From Bradyrhizobium frederickii (GTDB lineage Bacteria > Pseudomonadota > Alphaproteobacteria > Rhizobiales > Xanthobacteraceae), in contig NZ_SPQS01000007.1 in the NCBI RefSeq assembly GCF_004570865.1, positions 1-64,000 on the forward strand: a DNA stretch of 64,000 nt, written 5' to 3'. Positions 56,246 to 64,000 of the stretch are shown one piece after another (position 1 is the stretch's first letter; each line of letters opens with the position of its first letter). A program made the position numbers and the translations under genes. Below the pieces are notes generated by a model, which was not told the origin of the DNA, ran no database searches, and saw only the letters and a program-made list of their open reading frames with translations.

Positions 56246-57691
56246 CTAGTGGCGCGGCCGATACAGTTCGCGCCAGGCGGGAAGCCGCTCGGCATAGGCA
56301 TCCGTCAGCCCGGCGTCAGGTTCGAACGTCTCGATGCGCTGCGGCCGCGTGCACACGACGGCGATCGCCTCACCCGTGCCAGCAAGTCGCCCCAATCTCG
56401 CCGCACCGAACGCCGCGCCGGTCTCGCCGCCGGCAAAGCGATGGATCGGAACATTCAGCACGTTTGCGAGAACCGAGAGCCAGAATGGCGAGCGCGATCC
56501 GCCGCCGATGGCGTCGGCTTCCGCAATCACAATGCCCGCATCCGCGAGCGCGTCGCGGCAATCGGCCAGCGCGAAGGCAACGCCTTCGAGCACCGCCTGC
56601 ACGATCGCGGTGCGATCGGTGCCATGGCTCAAGCCATCGAGCATGCCGCGCACAACGGGGTCGTCGTGCGGCGTCCGCTCGCCCGCGAGATAAGGCAGGA
56701 AGCTCACCGGCGACGGAGCCTGCGGGCGCGATCCCAGCGGTGCCAGCAACTCGGCCTCGGCGACGCCGAACAGGCGCGCGGCCCAGGCGAGGCACGAGGC
56801 GGCCGACAGGATCGCGCCGGCCTGAATCCACATGCCGGGAATGGCATGGCAGAACGTATGCACCGCGCGGTCCGGATTGGCGGCGATCGTGGCGGTCGGT
56901 GCAAGCAGCGCACCCGACGTCCCCAAAGATACGAACGCGGTTCCCGGCTGGATCGCGCCGATGCCGACGGCGCCCGCCGGATTGTCGCCGGCACCGCCCG
57001 CGATCACCGGCTGCTTTGTCATGCCCCAGCGCCGCACGAGCTCACCGCGCAGCCTTGCGGCGGGCGCGCAGCCCTCGACCAGACGCGGCATGTGCTCGCG
57101 CGTCAGGCCGGTCGCGGCCAGTGCGGCGTCCGACCAGTCCCGGCGCGCGGCGTCGAGCCACAGCGATCCCGATGCATCCGAGACGTCTTCGACGGCCTCG
57201 CCCGATAGCACCAGGCGCAGATAGGCCTTTGGCAGCAGCACGAGCTTGGTCGCCGCAAAGATGTCAGCCTCGTGCGTCGCGATCCAGAGCAGCTTTGGCG
57301 CGGTGAATCCCGGCATCGCCTTGTTGCCCGTCGTCGCGCGCAAGGCGGGCCAGCGCTGCTCCAGGATACGGCACTCCGCGGCGGCGCGGCCGTCGTTCCA
57401 GAGGATGCAAGGCCGCAAGGGTCTCAGGCTCGCATCGAGCAGCGTGGCGCCGTGCATCTGGCCGGACAGCCCGATGCCTTCGACCGCCGCCAGCGCGCCG
57501 GCATGGCTCGCCTTCAGGGCATCCAGCGTGGCGAAGGTCGCCTCGATCCATTGCGCGGGATCCTGCTCGGAATGACCCGGCCGCGGCGAGGCGATCGACA
57601 GCGGCCGGCTCGCGCTTGCAATCACGCGCTGGGCGTCGTCGACGAGAACGGTCTTGACTGCGGAGGTGCCGAGATCGATGCCGAGATACAT
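56246..57691 (-). CDS. xylB: Xylulokinase (FGGY family)
   Basis: Cytoplasmic sugar kinase of 481 residues that phosphorylates D-xylulose or a close relative with ATP. FGGY landmarks are YLGIDLGTSAVKTVLVDD at the N-terminus, LSGQMHGATLLD at about 75-86, ILWNDGRA, GGAGDNPAGAVG, GTSGALLAP and IGGGSRSPFW. It lies between the LysR gene and the importer operon on the same strand. No xylose isomerase or polyol dehydrogenase gene is in the window, so the true substrate might enter as a ketose or polyol. Confidence 0.9.
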   Translation of the reverse strand: MYLGIDLGTSAVKTVLVDDAQRVIASASRPLSIASPRPGHSEQDPAQWIEATFATLDALKASHAGALAAVEGIGLSGQMHGATLLDASLRPLRPCILWNDGRAAAECRILEQRWPALRATTGNKAMPGFTAPKLLWIATHEADIFAATKLVLLPKAYLRLVLSGEAVEDVSDASGSLWLDAARRDWSDAALAATGLTREHMPRLVEGCAPAARLRGELVRRWGMTKQPVIAGGAGDNPAGAVGIGAIQPGTAFVSLGTSGALLAPTATIAANPDRAVHTFCHAIPGMWIQAGAILSAASCLAWAARLFGVAEAELLAPLGSRPQAPSPVSFLPYLAGERTPHDDPVVRGMLDGLSHGTDRTAIVQAVLEGVAFALADCRDALADAGIVIAEADAIGGGSRSPFWLSVLANVLNVPIHRFAGGETGAAFGAARLGRLAGTGEAIAVVCTRPQRIETFEPDAGLTDAYAERLPAWRELYRPRH

Positions 57692-57704
57692 GGATGCTTC
57701 CCGC

Positions 57705-58628
57705 TCACTTCGCCGCGTCGATCCAGATCCCCGGCTCCGAATGCTCGCGGATGTGGCTGACCAGGAAGTCCGAGAAGACCCGGATCTTGGCCGGCAGCCT
57801 GACGCGGTTCTGGTAGGCGATGTTCATGGTGAGCAGCGGCAGCTGCCAGTCCCTCAGGACCGGCACCAGCCGGCCGGCCGCGATATCGCCCTGCACGATA
57901 TAGAGCGGTTGGATCAGGATGCCGAGCCCTGCACGCGCCGCGCCGCAAATGATCTGGCCGTCATTGCTGTCGAGCGTCGGCGCGATCCGCACCGTCTGCG
58001 TCGTGCTGCCCTGGCTCAGCCGCAGCGAATAGGGGTCGTTGGCGAGATTGTAGACCAGCATGTCGTGACGGGCGAGATCGGCGGGATGCTCGGGCTGGCC
58101 ATGCTTCTCCAGATAGGACGGAGCCGCCGCGAGCACGCGGTGCATCTGGCCGATGCGGCGGACGATGATGTTGGAATCCGGCTCGTGCTCGCGCGTGCGG
58201 ATCGCGACGTCAATGCCGGCTTCGATGAAGTCCGGATAGCGGTTTGCGCTGATGATCTGCACGTTGAGATTGGGATAGAGCGCGCGGAAGGCGGGCAACA
58301 TCGGCGCGAGGTAGATCATCGCGAAGGACAGCGAGGAGGTGACGCGCAGCATGCCCTTCGGCGACAGCGCACGGTCGGAGACGGCGTCCTCGGCTTCGGC
58401 GAGTTCGTTCAGCAGCGGGCCGCAGCGTTGCAATAGCTCCTGCCCTGCCTCGGTCAGCCATTGCCGGCGCGTGTTGCGCTCGATCAGCCGGACCGCAAGC
58501 CGCTCCTCCAGCGCACTGAGATGACGGCTCGCAGCCGCGTTCGACATCCGCAGGATCTCGGCAGCTTTGGAAAGGCTGCCGAGCTCAGCGGTTTTGGAGA
58601 AGACCTCGAGTTGAAGCAGCCGATCCAT
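57705..58628 (-). CDS. LysR-family transcriptional regulator
   Basis: Regulator of 307 residues with an N-terminal winged HTH (LLQLEVFSKTAELGSLSKAAEILRMSN, landmarks at 5-31) and a substrate-binding domain from about 90. It is divergent from the hydroxyquinol operon across a 106-bp gap that contains three copies of a shared motif. The likely role is control of that operon in response to a pathway intermediate, as for other LysR regulators of aromatic catabolism. It could also influence xylB, 13 bp downstream on the same strand. Confidence 0.9.
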   Translation of the reverse strand: MDRLLQLEVFSKTAELGSLSKAAEILRMSNAAASRHLSALEERLAVRLIERNTRRQWLTEAGQELLQRCGPLLNELAEAEDAVSDRALSPKGMLRVTSSLSFAMIYLAPMLPAFRALYPNLNVQIISANRYPDFIEAGIDVAIRTREHEPDSNIIVRRIGQMHRVLAAAPSYLEKHGQPEHPADLARHDMLVYNLANDPYSLRLSQGSTTQTVRIAPTLDSNDGQIICGAARAGLGILIQPLYIVQGDIAAGRLVPVLRDWQLPLLTMNIAYQNRVRLPAKIRVFSDFLVSHIREHSEPGIWIDAAK

Positions 58629-58634
58629 TTTTGC

Positions 58635-58735
58635 GAAATCAGGAAAAGAGACTTACAATTTTTGGCCTTTATTTCCGATTTCTGCAAGGCAAAATGGTGC
58701 CAACAAAGCGCGATACAGGCGAGGAAATCAGGAAA
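58635..58735. promoter_or_regulatory. Three-copy operator candidate in the LysR/Dabb gap
   Basis: GAAATCAGGAAA occurs at 58635-58646 and 58724-58735, and an inverted form lacking one base, TTTCCGATTTC, at 58672-58682. The first copy is directly upstream of the LysR start; the last overlaps the ribosome site and first base of the Dabb gene. Multiple related sites in a divergent promoter are typical of LysR regulation. Confidence 0.5.
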
Positions 58736-59058
58736 TGTCGGGCCCGATCAGGCACATCGTGATGTGGCGGCTGCGCGGGGAGACCCCCGAGGAGCGCTCC
58801 GCCGCCCGGCTCAAGGTCAAGACCCTGTTCGAGGGCCTCAAGGGCCGGATCGACGGCCTCACCCACATCGAGGTCGGCATCGACGTCAGCGCGGTCGACT
58901 ACGCCTGCGACGTCGTGCTGTTCTCCGAATTCACCGACCAGACGGCGCTCAGCGCCTACGCCAACCATCCGGAACATCTGCGGGTACGCGAAGCATTGGG
59001 CGACTTGCGGATCGGTCGCTTCCAGGTCGATTATCCCATCAAAGAGACCGGCGCATGA
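58735..59058 (+). CDS. Dabb-family (stress-responsive alpha/beta barrel) protein
   Basis: Protein of 107 residues with the dimeric alpha/beta-barrel (Dabb) fold: RHIVMWRLRGETPEERSA at the start, GLTHIEVGIDV in the middle, and SAYANHPEHLRVREAL near 74-90. Members in aromatic degradation clusters can act as small cyclases, isomerases or chaperone-like proteins. It is the first gene of the catabolic operon and overlaps the maleylacetate reductase gene by 4 bp. Its specific role here is unknown. Confidence 0.85.
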   Translation: MSGPIRHIVMWRLRGETPEERSAARLKVKTLFEGLKGRIDGLTHIEVGIDVSAVDYACDVVLFSEFTDQTALSAYANHPEHLRVREALGDLRIGRFQVDYPIKETGA

Positions 59059-60134
59059 TCGGTTCGTTCACCTTCGAAAACCTGCCTTGCCGCGTCGTGT
59101 TCGGCAGCGGAACGCTGGCGAGCGCCAAGGCCGAGGTCGAACGGCTCGGCGGCAAGCGCGCGCTGGTGCTGACGACGCCGCAGCAGGAGGCGCAGGGCAA
59201 GAGCCTGGGGGCAGCGCTCGGCCCGCTCTATGCCGGCATCTTTCCCGGTGCCACCATGCACACGCCGGTCGAGGTCACCGAGCGCGCGCTCGCGGCGATG
59301 ACGGCGTGCGAGGCCGACTGCGTCGTCTCGCTCGGCGGCGGCTCGACCACGGGCCTCGGCAAGGCGCTGGCCTTGCGCACCGGCGTCAACCAGCTCTGCA
59401 TTCCCACCACCTATGCCGGCTCCGAGATGACGCCGATCGTCGGCCAGACCGAGAACGGCCTGAAGACCACGGTGCGCGATGCGGCGATCCTGCCCGAGAC
59501 CGTGATCTACGATGTCGATCTGACCCTGACGCTGCCGGCGAATCTGGCCGCAACATCCGGCATCAACGCGATCGCGCATGCGGTGGAAGCGCTGTATGCG
59601 CGCGACGCCAATCCGGTGACGTCGCTGATGGCCGAGGAAGGCATCCGCGCGCTGGCAAGCGCCCTGCCCGCCATCGCCGCGAAAAGCAGCGACCGCGAGG
59701 CCCGCACCGAAGCGCTCTATGGCGCCTGGCTGTGCGGCGTCTGTCTCGGCACCGTCGGCATGGCGCTGCATCACAAGCTCTGCCATACGCTCGGCGGCAC
59801 CTTCGACCTGCCGCATGCCGAGACCCACACCATCGTGCTGCCGCATGCGCTGGCCTACAACGCCCCGGCCGTGCCCGAGGCGATGACACGCATCTCGCGC
59901 GCGATCGGCGCGGCTGACGCACCGCAAGGTCTCTACGATCTCGCCAAGCGGCTGGGCGCGAAGCTGGCGCTGCGCGAAATCGGCATGCCCGAAGGCGGCA
60001 TCGACAAGGCGGCCGATCTCGCGGTGACGAATGCCTACTGGAATCCGCGCCCGCTCGACCGAAACGCCATTGGCGACCTGATCGCACGCGCCTGGGCCGG
60101 CGAGCCGCCGGTCGCCGTCAAAGCGGCGGCTTGA
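59055..60134 (+). CDS. Maleylacetate reductase
   Basis: Iron-alcohol-dehydrogenase-family enzyme of 359 residues that reduces maleylacetate to 3-oxoadipate with NAD(P)H. Landmarks are RVVFGSGTLASAKAEVERLG, SLGGGSTTGLGKALAL with the NAD-binding GGGS, IPTTYAGSEMTPI, and the metal-binding region HHKLCHTLGGTFDLPHAETH. The start at 59055 overlaps the preceding stop (ATGA). A longer in-frame start at 58461 lies in the LysR region and is rejected. The paired hydroxyquinol dioxygenase is three genes downstream. Confidence 0.92.
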   Translation: MIGSFTFENLPCRVVFGSGTLASAKAEVERLGGKRALVLTTPQQEAQGKSLGAALGPLYAGIFPGATMHTPVEVTERALAAMTACEADCVVSLGGGSTTGLGKALALRTGVNQLCIPTTYAGSEMTPIVGQTENGLKTTVRDAAILPETVIYDVDLTLTLPANLAATSGINAIAHAVEALYARDANPVTSLMAEEGIRALASALPAIAAKSSDREARTEALYGAWLCGVCLGTVGMALHHKLCHTLGGTFDLPHAETHTIVLPHALAYNAPAVPEAMTRISRAIGAADAPQGLYDLAKRLGAKLALREIGMPEGGIDKAADLAVTNAYWNPRPLDRNAIGDLIARAWAGEPPVAVKAAA

Positions 60135-60138
60135 AACG

Positions 60139-61503
60139 ATGCCGCGCACGCTGATCAGATCCGCGACGATCATCAGTATGGATGACGCGATCGGCGACCT
60201 CGCAACCGGCGACGTGCTGGTCGAGGGCAGCCGCATCGCCGACGTGCGGCCGACGATCGACATCGCGGCGGACACGGAGATCATTGACGGCAAGGGCCGC
60301 ATCGTCATCCCCGGCCTGATCAACGCGCATATGCACACCTGGCAAACAGGCTTGCGCGGCTTTGCCGCGAACTGGACGCTGCTGGAATATTTCCGCCGCA
60401 TGCATGCGGGCCTGGCCACCGTGTTCCGGCCCGACGATATCCATATCGCAACGCTGGTCGGCGCGCTGAACCAGATCAACCACGGCGTCACCACGCTGGT
60501 CGACTGGTGCCACAACAATCCGACGCCCGATCACACCGACGCGGCTGTGCGCGGCCTGATCGAGAGCGGCATCCGCGCCGCTTTCTTCCACGGCTCGCGC
60601 AAGCCGGAGCCGAAGCCGGGCGAGCCGCATTTCTCGGAAGTGCCGCATCCGCGCCGCGAGGTCGAGCGGCTGCTGGCGGGCCCCCTCGCCGACCGCGACG
60701 GCCTCGTCACGCTCGGGCTCGCCATTCTCGGCCCACATTATTCCACGCTCGACGTCGCCATGCAGGATTTCCGTCTGGCGCGTGAGCACAAGCTGATCGC
60801 ATCCATGCACCAGGGCGGCGGTCCGGCCAAGACCCCGGGCGGCTGGGACAGGCTGATCGAGGCCGGCCTCGTCGGCTCCGGCATCAACATCGTCCATGGC
60901 AACGATCTGCCTGACGATCTGCTCGATCGTCTCGTCGATCTCGGCGTGTCCTTCTCGGTGACGCCGGAGAACGAGATGATCCAGGGCCACGGCTTCCCGA
61001 TCACCGGACGGCTGCTCAAGCGCGGCGTCCGCCCGACGATCGGCATCGATCTCGAATCCGTTTTGGCCGGCGACCTCTTCTCGGCCGCCCGCATCGCGCT
61101 GTCGATGCAGCGCGCGCTCGACAATGCCGATTCGCGCAAGACCAGCGGCACCATTCCGGCGACGACCACGATTCCTGTGCGCGAGGCGCTGCGCTGGATC
61201 ACGACGGAAGGCGCCCGCATGCTCGGCCGCGAGCACCAGATCGGATCGCTGACGCCGGGCAAGCTCGCCGACCTCGTCATCATCAACGCCTCCGACCTCA
61301 ATCTCCATCCGGTGCATGATCCCGTCGCCACCGTCGTGATGCAGACAAGCCTTGCCAATATCGAGGCCGTGATGATCGGCGGCGCCTGGAAGAAGCGGAA
61401 CGGCCGACTGCTGGTCGAGGGGCTGGAGACCAAGAAGGAGCTGCTGGCGCAATCCGGCCGGCGGCTGGTGCAGGACATCGAACGACAAGGACGCGCTGCC
61501 TAG
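60139..61503 (+). CDS. Amidohydrolase (TRZ/ATZ/SsnA-like)
   Basis: Metal-dependent hydrolase of 454 residues in the cytosine-deaminase/atrazine-chlorohydrolase superfamily. The metal ligands are expected in NAHMHTW (about 62-68), MHQGGG (about 222), VHGND (about 253) and IGIDLES (about 300). The C-terminal LTPGKLADLVIIN is typical. It may remove an amino, chloro or methoxy-type group from an aromatic or heterocyclic substrate that feeds hydroxyquinol; which one cannot be told. It follows maleylacetate reductase after 4 bp. Confidence 0.85.
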   Translation: MPRTLIRSATIISMDDAIGDLATGDVLVEGSRIADVRPTIDIAADTEIIDGKGRIVIPGLINAHMHTWQTGLRGFAANWTLLEYFRRMHAGLATVFRPDDIHIATLVGALNQINHGVTTLVDWCHNNPTPDHTDAAVRGLIESGIRAAFFHGSRKPEPKPGEPHFSEVPHPRREVERLLAGPLADRDGLVTLGLAILGPHYSTLDVAMQDFRLAREHKLIASMHQGGGPAKTPGGWDRLIEAGLVGSGINIVHGNDLPDDLLDRLVDLGVSFSVTPENEMIQGHGFPITGRLLKRGVRPTIGIDLESVLAGDLFSAARIALSMQRALDNADSRKTSGTIPATTTIPVREALRWITTEGARMLGREHQIGSLTPGKLADLVIINASDLNLHPVHDPVATVVMQTSLANIEAVMIGGAWKKRNGRLLVEGLETKKELLAQSGRRLVQDIERQGRAA

Positions 61504-61524
61504 CAGCGCCAACGGACAACAATA

Positions 61525-62427
61525 ATGACAGACAGCTCAAGGAACATCGCTTTCATCGGGATCGGCAAGATGGGCCTGCCGATGTCGGTGCTCGTTGCCA
61601 AAGCCGGCTACGCCGTCACCGCGTTCGATCGGAGCACGTCGCGGCTCAATGAGGCGCGCGCACAGGGCATTTCGATTGCCGCTTCCCCTGCCGAGGCCGT
61701 GAGCGGCAAGACCGCGGTCATCACCTCCCTGCCCGACGACGTCGCGCTGCGCGGCGCGCTGCTCGGCCCCGCTGGCCTTATCACCGCGATGGCACGGGGT
61801 GCCGTCCTGATCGAGACCAGCACCGTCAGCGTCGACGCTTCAACTGAAATTGCAGCGGCAGCTCAGGCGCGCGGCATCGCCTATCTGCGTTCGCCGGTCT
61901 CCGGCAACGCCAGCATCGTCCACACCGGCGCGCTGACCTGCTTCGTCTCCGGCCCCAAGGACGCGTTCGAGAAACTCCAGCCCCTGTTCGCGGCCTTCAC
62001 TCGCGCGCAGACCTATCTTGGGCCCGCTGAAGAAGCGCGCTACGCAAAACTCTCGGTCAATCTGATGATCGCGGTCTCGGCCGCGATGATGGCAGAGAGC
62101 CTCGCGCTGGCGCGCAAAGGCGGCATCGCCTGGCCGGACATCCTGAAGGTGCTGGACGACAGCGCGGTTGCCTCGCCGATGGTGAAGTACAAGACCGCGC
62201 CGCTCAGGACGCGCGATTTCGCATCGACCTTCTCCTGCAAGCAGATGGCCAAGGATCTCGACCTGATCTTAGGTGCCGGCCACGCCGTCGGCGTGCCGCT
62301 TCAGCTCGCCGCGCAAGTGCGCGAGACCTATGGCTCGCTGGTCGCCCAAGGCGACGGCGACACCGACTTCATCGCCACCGTCAAGCATCTCGAGCGGCTG
62401 TCCGGCCTCGGCGAGCCAGAACTCTGA
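61525..62427 (+). CDS. NAD(P)-dependent beta-hydroxyacid-type dehydrogenase
   Basis: Oxidoreductase of 300 residues in the 3-hydroxyisobutyrate/6-phosphogluconate dehydrogenase family. The Rossmann start is FIGIGKMGLPMSVLVAKAGYAV. The substrate-binding RSPVSGNASIVHTGALTCFVSG corresponds to the conserved PVSGG region, and the catalytic lysine lies in YAKLSVNLMI at about 173-182. The substrate in this operon is unknown; it is not part of the classical hydroxyquinol route. Confidence 0.85.
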   Translation: MTDSSRNIAFIGIGKMGLPMSVLVAKAGYAVTAFDRSTSRLNEARAQGISIAASPAEAVSGKTAVITSLPDDVALRGALLGPAGLITAMARGAVLIETSTVSVDASTEIAAAAQARGIAYLRSPVSGNASIVHTGALTCFVSGPKDAFEKLQPLFAAFTRAQTYLGPAEEARYAKLSVNLMIAVSAAMMAESLALARKGGIAWPDILKVLDDSAVASPMVKYKTAPLRTRDFASTFSCKQMAKDLDLILGAGHAVGVPLQLAAQVRETYGSLVAQGDGDTDFIATVKHLERLSGLGEPEL

Positions 62428-62441
62428 CCCACGGAGTCCCT

Positions 62442-63326
62442 ATGCGCAACTTCAACGAGAACACGATCACGGATGCGGTGCTGGAGCGGATCGCGGGCGC
62501 AACCGATCCTCGGATCAAAGAGGTGAGCGAAGCGCTGGTGCGTCACCTTCACGCCTTCGTCCGCGAGGTGCGGCCGACCCAGAAGGAATGGGAGTTCGGC
62601 ATCGACTTTCTGACCCGCACAGGACACATGTGCAACGACAAGCGCCAGGAGTTCATCCTGCTGTCGGACACGCTCGGCGTCTCCATGCTGGTGGATGCCA
62701 TCAACCATCCGGTGCCGGAAGGCGCGACCGAGACCACCGTGCTCGGGCCGTTCTTCGTGCAGGCCGCGCCCGAGAAGGACAACGGCGCCGACATCTCCGG
62801 CCCGATGGAGGGCGACCCGATGCTGGTCACCGGTTCGGTCTCGACCGTCGACGGCAAGCCGCTGACGGGCGCCGTCGTCGACGTCTGGCACTCCGACGAT
62901 GACGGCTATTACGACGTGCAGCAGCTCGACCGGATCGGCGATCTCGCAATGCGCGCCCGCTTCCACACCGATGCCAACGGGCGCTTCCATTTCTGGTCGA
63001 TCAAGCCCGCCGCCTATCCGATCCCGCATGACGGGCCGGTCGGCGACATGCTGGAGGCGCAGGGACGCCATCCCTGGCGCCCGGCGCATGTGCACTTCAT
63101 GATCTCGGCGCCCGGTTTCGAGCAACTCGTGACGCACGTGTTCGTTGCCGGCGACCAGTATCTCGACAGCGACGTGGTGTTCGGCGTCAAGGACAGCCTG
63201 ATCCGGGAGTTCGTCCGACATCCCGCCGGCCGTGCGCCGGATGGTCGCATGGTGGAGCGCGAGTATTTTCATCTCAACTATGATTTCGGCTTGAAGCAGG
63301 TTGCGAGCAACGCAAGAGCCGCCTAA
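62442..63326 (+). CDS. Hydroxyquinol 1,2-dioxygenase
   Basis: Intradiol ring-cleavage dioxygenase of 294 residues that splits benzene-1,2,4-triol to maleylacetate. The N-terminal helical dimerisation domain (1-105) is followed by the catalytic beta-sandwich. The Fe(III) ligands by family spacing are Tyr156, Tyr192, His216 and His218 (RPAHVHF), with the expected 36, 24 and 2 residue intervals. The length and [10 protein letters not shown] segment fit hydroxyquinol rather than catechol enzymes. Maleylacetate reductase in the same operon supports the assignment. Confidence 0.9.
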   Translation: MRNFNENTITDAVLERIAGATDPRIKEVSEALVRHLHAFVREVRPTQKEWEFGIDFLTRTGHMCNDKRQEFILLSDTLGVSMLVDAINHPVPEGATETTVLGPFFVQAAPEKDNGADISGPMEGDPMLVTGSVSTVDGKPLTGAVVDVWHSDDDGYYDVQQLDRIGDLAMRARFHTDANGRFHFWSIKPAAYPIPHDGPVGDMLEAQGRHPWRPAHVHFMISAPGFEQLVTHVFVAGDQYLDSDVVFGVKDSLIREFVRHPAGRAPDGRMVEREYFHLNYDFGLKQVASNARAA

Positions 63327-63385
63327 GCCGGACGACACCACAGCGGACCGCAAGAGTCCGCGATCGGGCAGACAGGGAGCTGAGG

Positions 63386-64000
63386 ATGGGACCGCAGGTC
63401 AGCACGAGCATATTGGCCGATCGCCTCACCGGCATGATCGGCCCGCGCGCGAGCGTTGCGCGCGGCGTGCTCGATCAGCATGGGCAGAGCGAATCGCATT
63501 ATCGCAATCTGCCGCCTGACATCGTCGTCTTTCCCGAGACGACGCAGGAAGTGGCCGAGATCGTCAAGCTGTGCGCCGGCGCAGCCATGCCGATCGTGCC
63601 GTTCGGCGCCGGCACCTCGCTCGAAGGTAACGCGGCCGCGGTCGCGGGCGGCGTCTGCCTCGACTTCGCACGCATGAACAGAGTGCTGGCGGTGCACGAC
63701 AGCGACATGGACGTCGTGGTGCAGCCCGGCATCACCCGCAAGCAGCTCAATGCGGAGCTGCGCAATACCGGCCTGTTCTTCCCGATCGATCCCGGCGCCG
63801 ACGCTTCGATCGGCGGCATGGCCTCGACGCGCGCCTCCGGCACCATGGCCGTGCGCTACGGCACCATGAAGGACAACGTCATGGCGCTGGAGGTGGTGCT
63901 GGCCGACGGCCGCGTGATCCGCACCGCCAGGCGCGCGCGGAAATCGGCAGCGGGCTATGACCTGACCCGCATGTTCGTCGGCGCGGAAGGCACGCTCGGC
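63386..64000 (+). CDS. FAD-linked oxidase (GlcD/D-lactate type), partial
   Basis: The reading frame is open from the ATG at 63386 to the window end (205 codons seen), so the gene is cut off. The visible part is the PCMH-type FAD domain, with [19 protein letters not shown], then [19 protein letters not shown] and [11 protein letters not shown], typical of glycolate/D-lactate oxidases. It lies 59 bp after the dioxygenase gene and probably belongs to the same operon. Its substrate, likely a 2-hydroxyacid, is unknown. Confidence 0.85.
   Translation, partial: MGPQVSTSILADRLTGMIGPRASVARGVLDQHGQSESHYRNLPPDIVVFPETTQEVAEIVKLCAGAAMPIVPFGAGTSLEGNAAAVAGGVCLDFARMNRVLAVHDSDMDVVVQPGITRKQLNAELRNTGLFFPIDPGADASIGGMASTRASGTMAVRYGTMKDNVMALEVVLADGRVIRTARRARKSAAGYDLTRMFVGAEGTLG

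Overview
The window looks like the chromosome of a Bradyrhizobium-type alphaproteobacterium (order Hyphomicrobiales). The evidence is the GC-rich coding, the gene order of the uptake-hydrogenase locus, the dispersed palindromic repeats and the mix of H2, formate and aromatic catabolism. No rRNA, tRNA, CRISPR array, phage or insertion-sequence gene was seen.

Positions 1-892 carry no gene, only repeat-like sequence. Positions 893-21921 hold a complete [NiFe] uptake-hydrogenase locus on the minus strand. In transcription order it is hupU-hupV (H2-sensing hydrogenase), hupS-L-C-D-F (membrane enzyme, its cytochrome b, protease and chaperone), hupG-H-I-J-K (assembly), hypA-B-F-C-D-E (metallocentre synthesis), hoxX (CO ligand), hoxA (NtrC-type activator) and hupT (sensor kinase). 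Two good sigma-54 promoters, before hupS and before hupG, fit control by HoxA, which keeps the GAFTGA sigma-54 contact motif. A FixK/FNR-type box lies upstream of hupG and a perfect 12-bp dyad upstream of hupS. Farther right are a DUF3422 membrane protein and a nickel-supply operon (hupN plus a TonB-dependent receptor) headed by an exact NikR operator. A siderophore-type TonB-dependent receptor follows.

Positions 30185-41474 are a formate dehydrogenase locus: catalytic, iron-sulfur and cytochrome b subunits, a small Tat-signal protein and a chaperone of TorD type fused to an HTH domain. Upstream is a tightly coupled run of poorly characterised accessory genes (DUF3306, DUF3305, DUF6352 and DUF6505 types and a biotin/lipoate-ligase-like protein), with a divergent multi-[4Fe-4S] protein. 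H2 and formate oxidation would both feed electrons into the respiratory chain.

Positions 41524-52403 hold small exported proteins, a WD40-cytochrome c fusion, a lone TctC/Bug binding protein and a probable surface-glycan group (GNAT/BcsL-like protein, FAD oxidoreductase, flippase, glycosyltransferase, GINT1-like protein). A Bradyrhizobium-type dispersed palindrome occurs twice here. Positions 52501-57691 encode a ribose/xylose-type ABC importer and a xylulokinase. A LysR regulator (57705-58628) is divergent from a catabolic operon (58735 to the right edge): Dabb protein, maleylacetate reductase, amidohydrolase, beta-hydroxyacid-type dehydrogenase, hydroxyquinol 1,2-dioxygenase and a FAD-linked oxidase cut off by the window end. 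This operon should convert hydroxyquinol to 3-oxoadipate; the upstream substrate is unknown.
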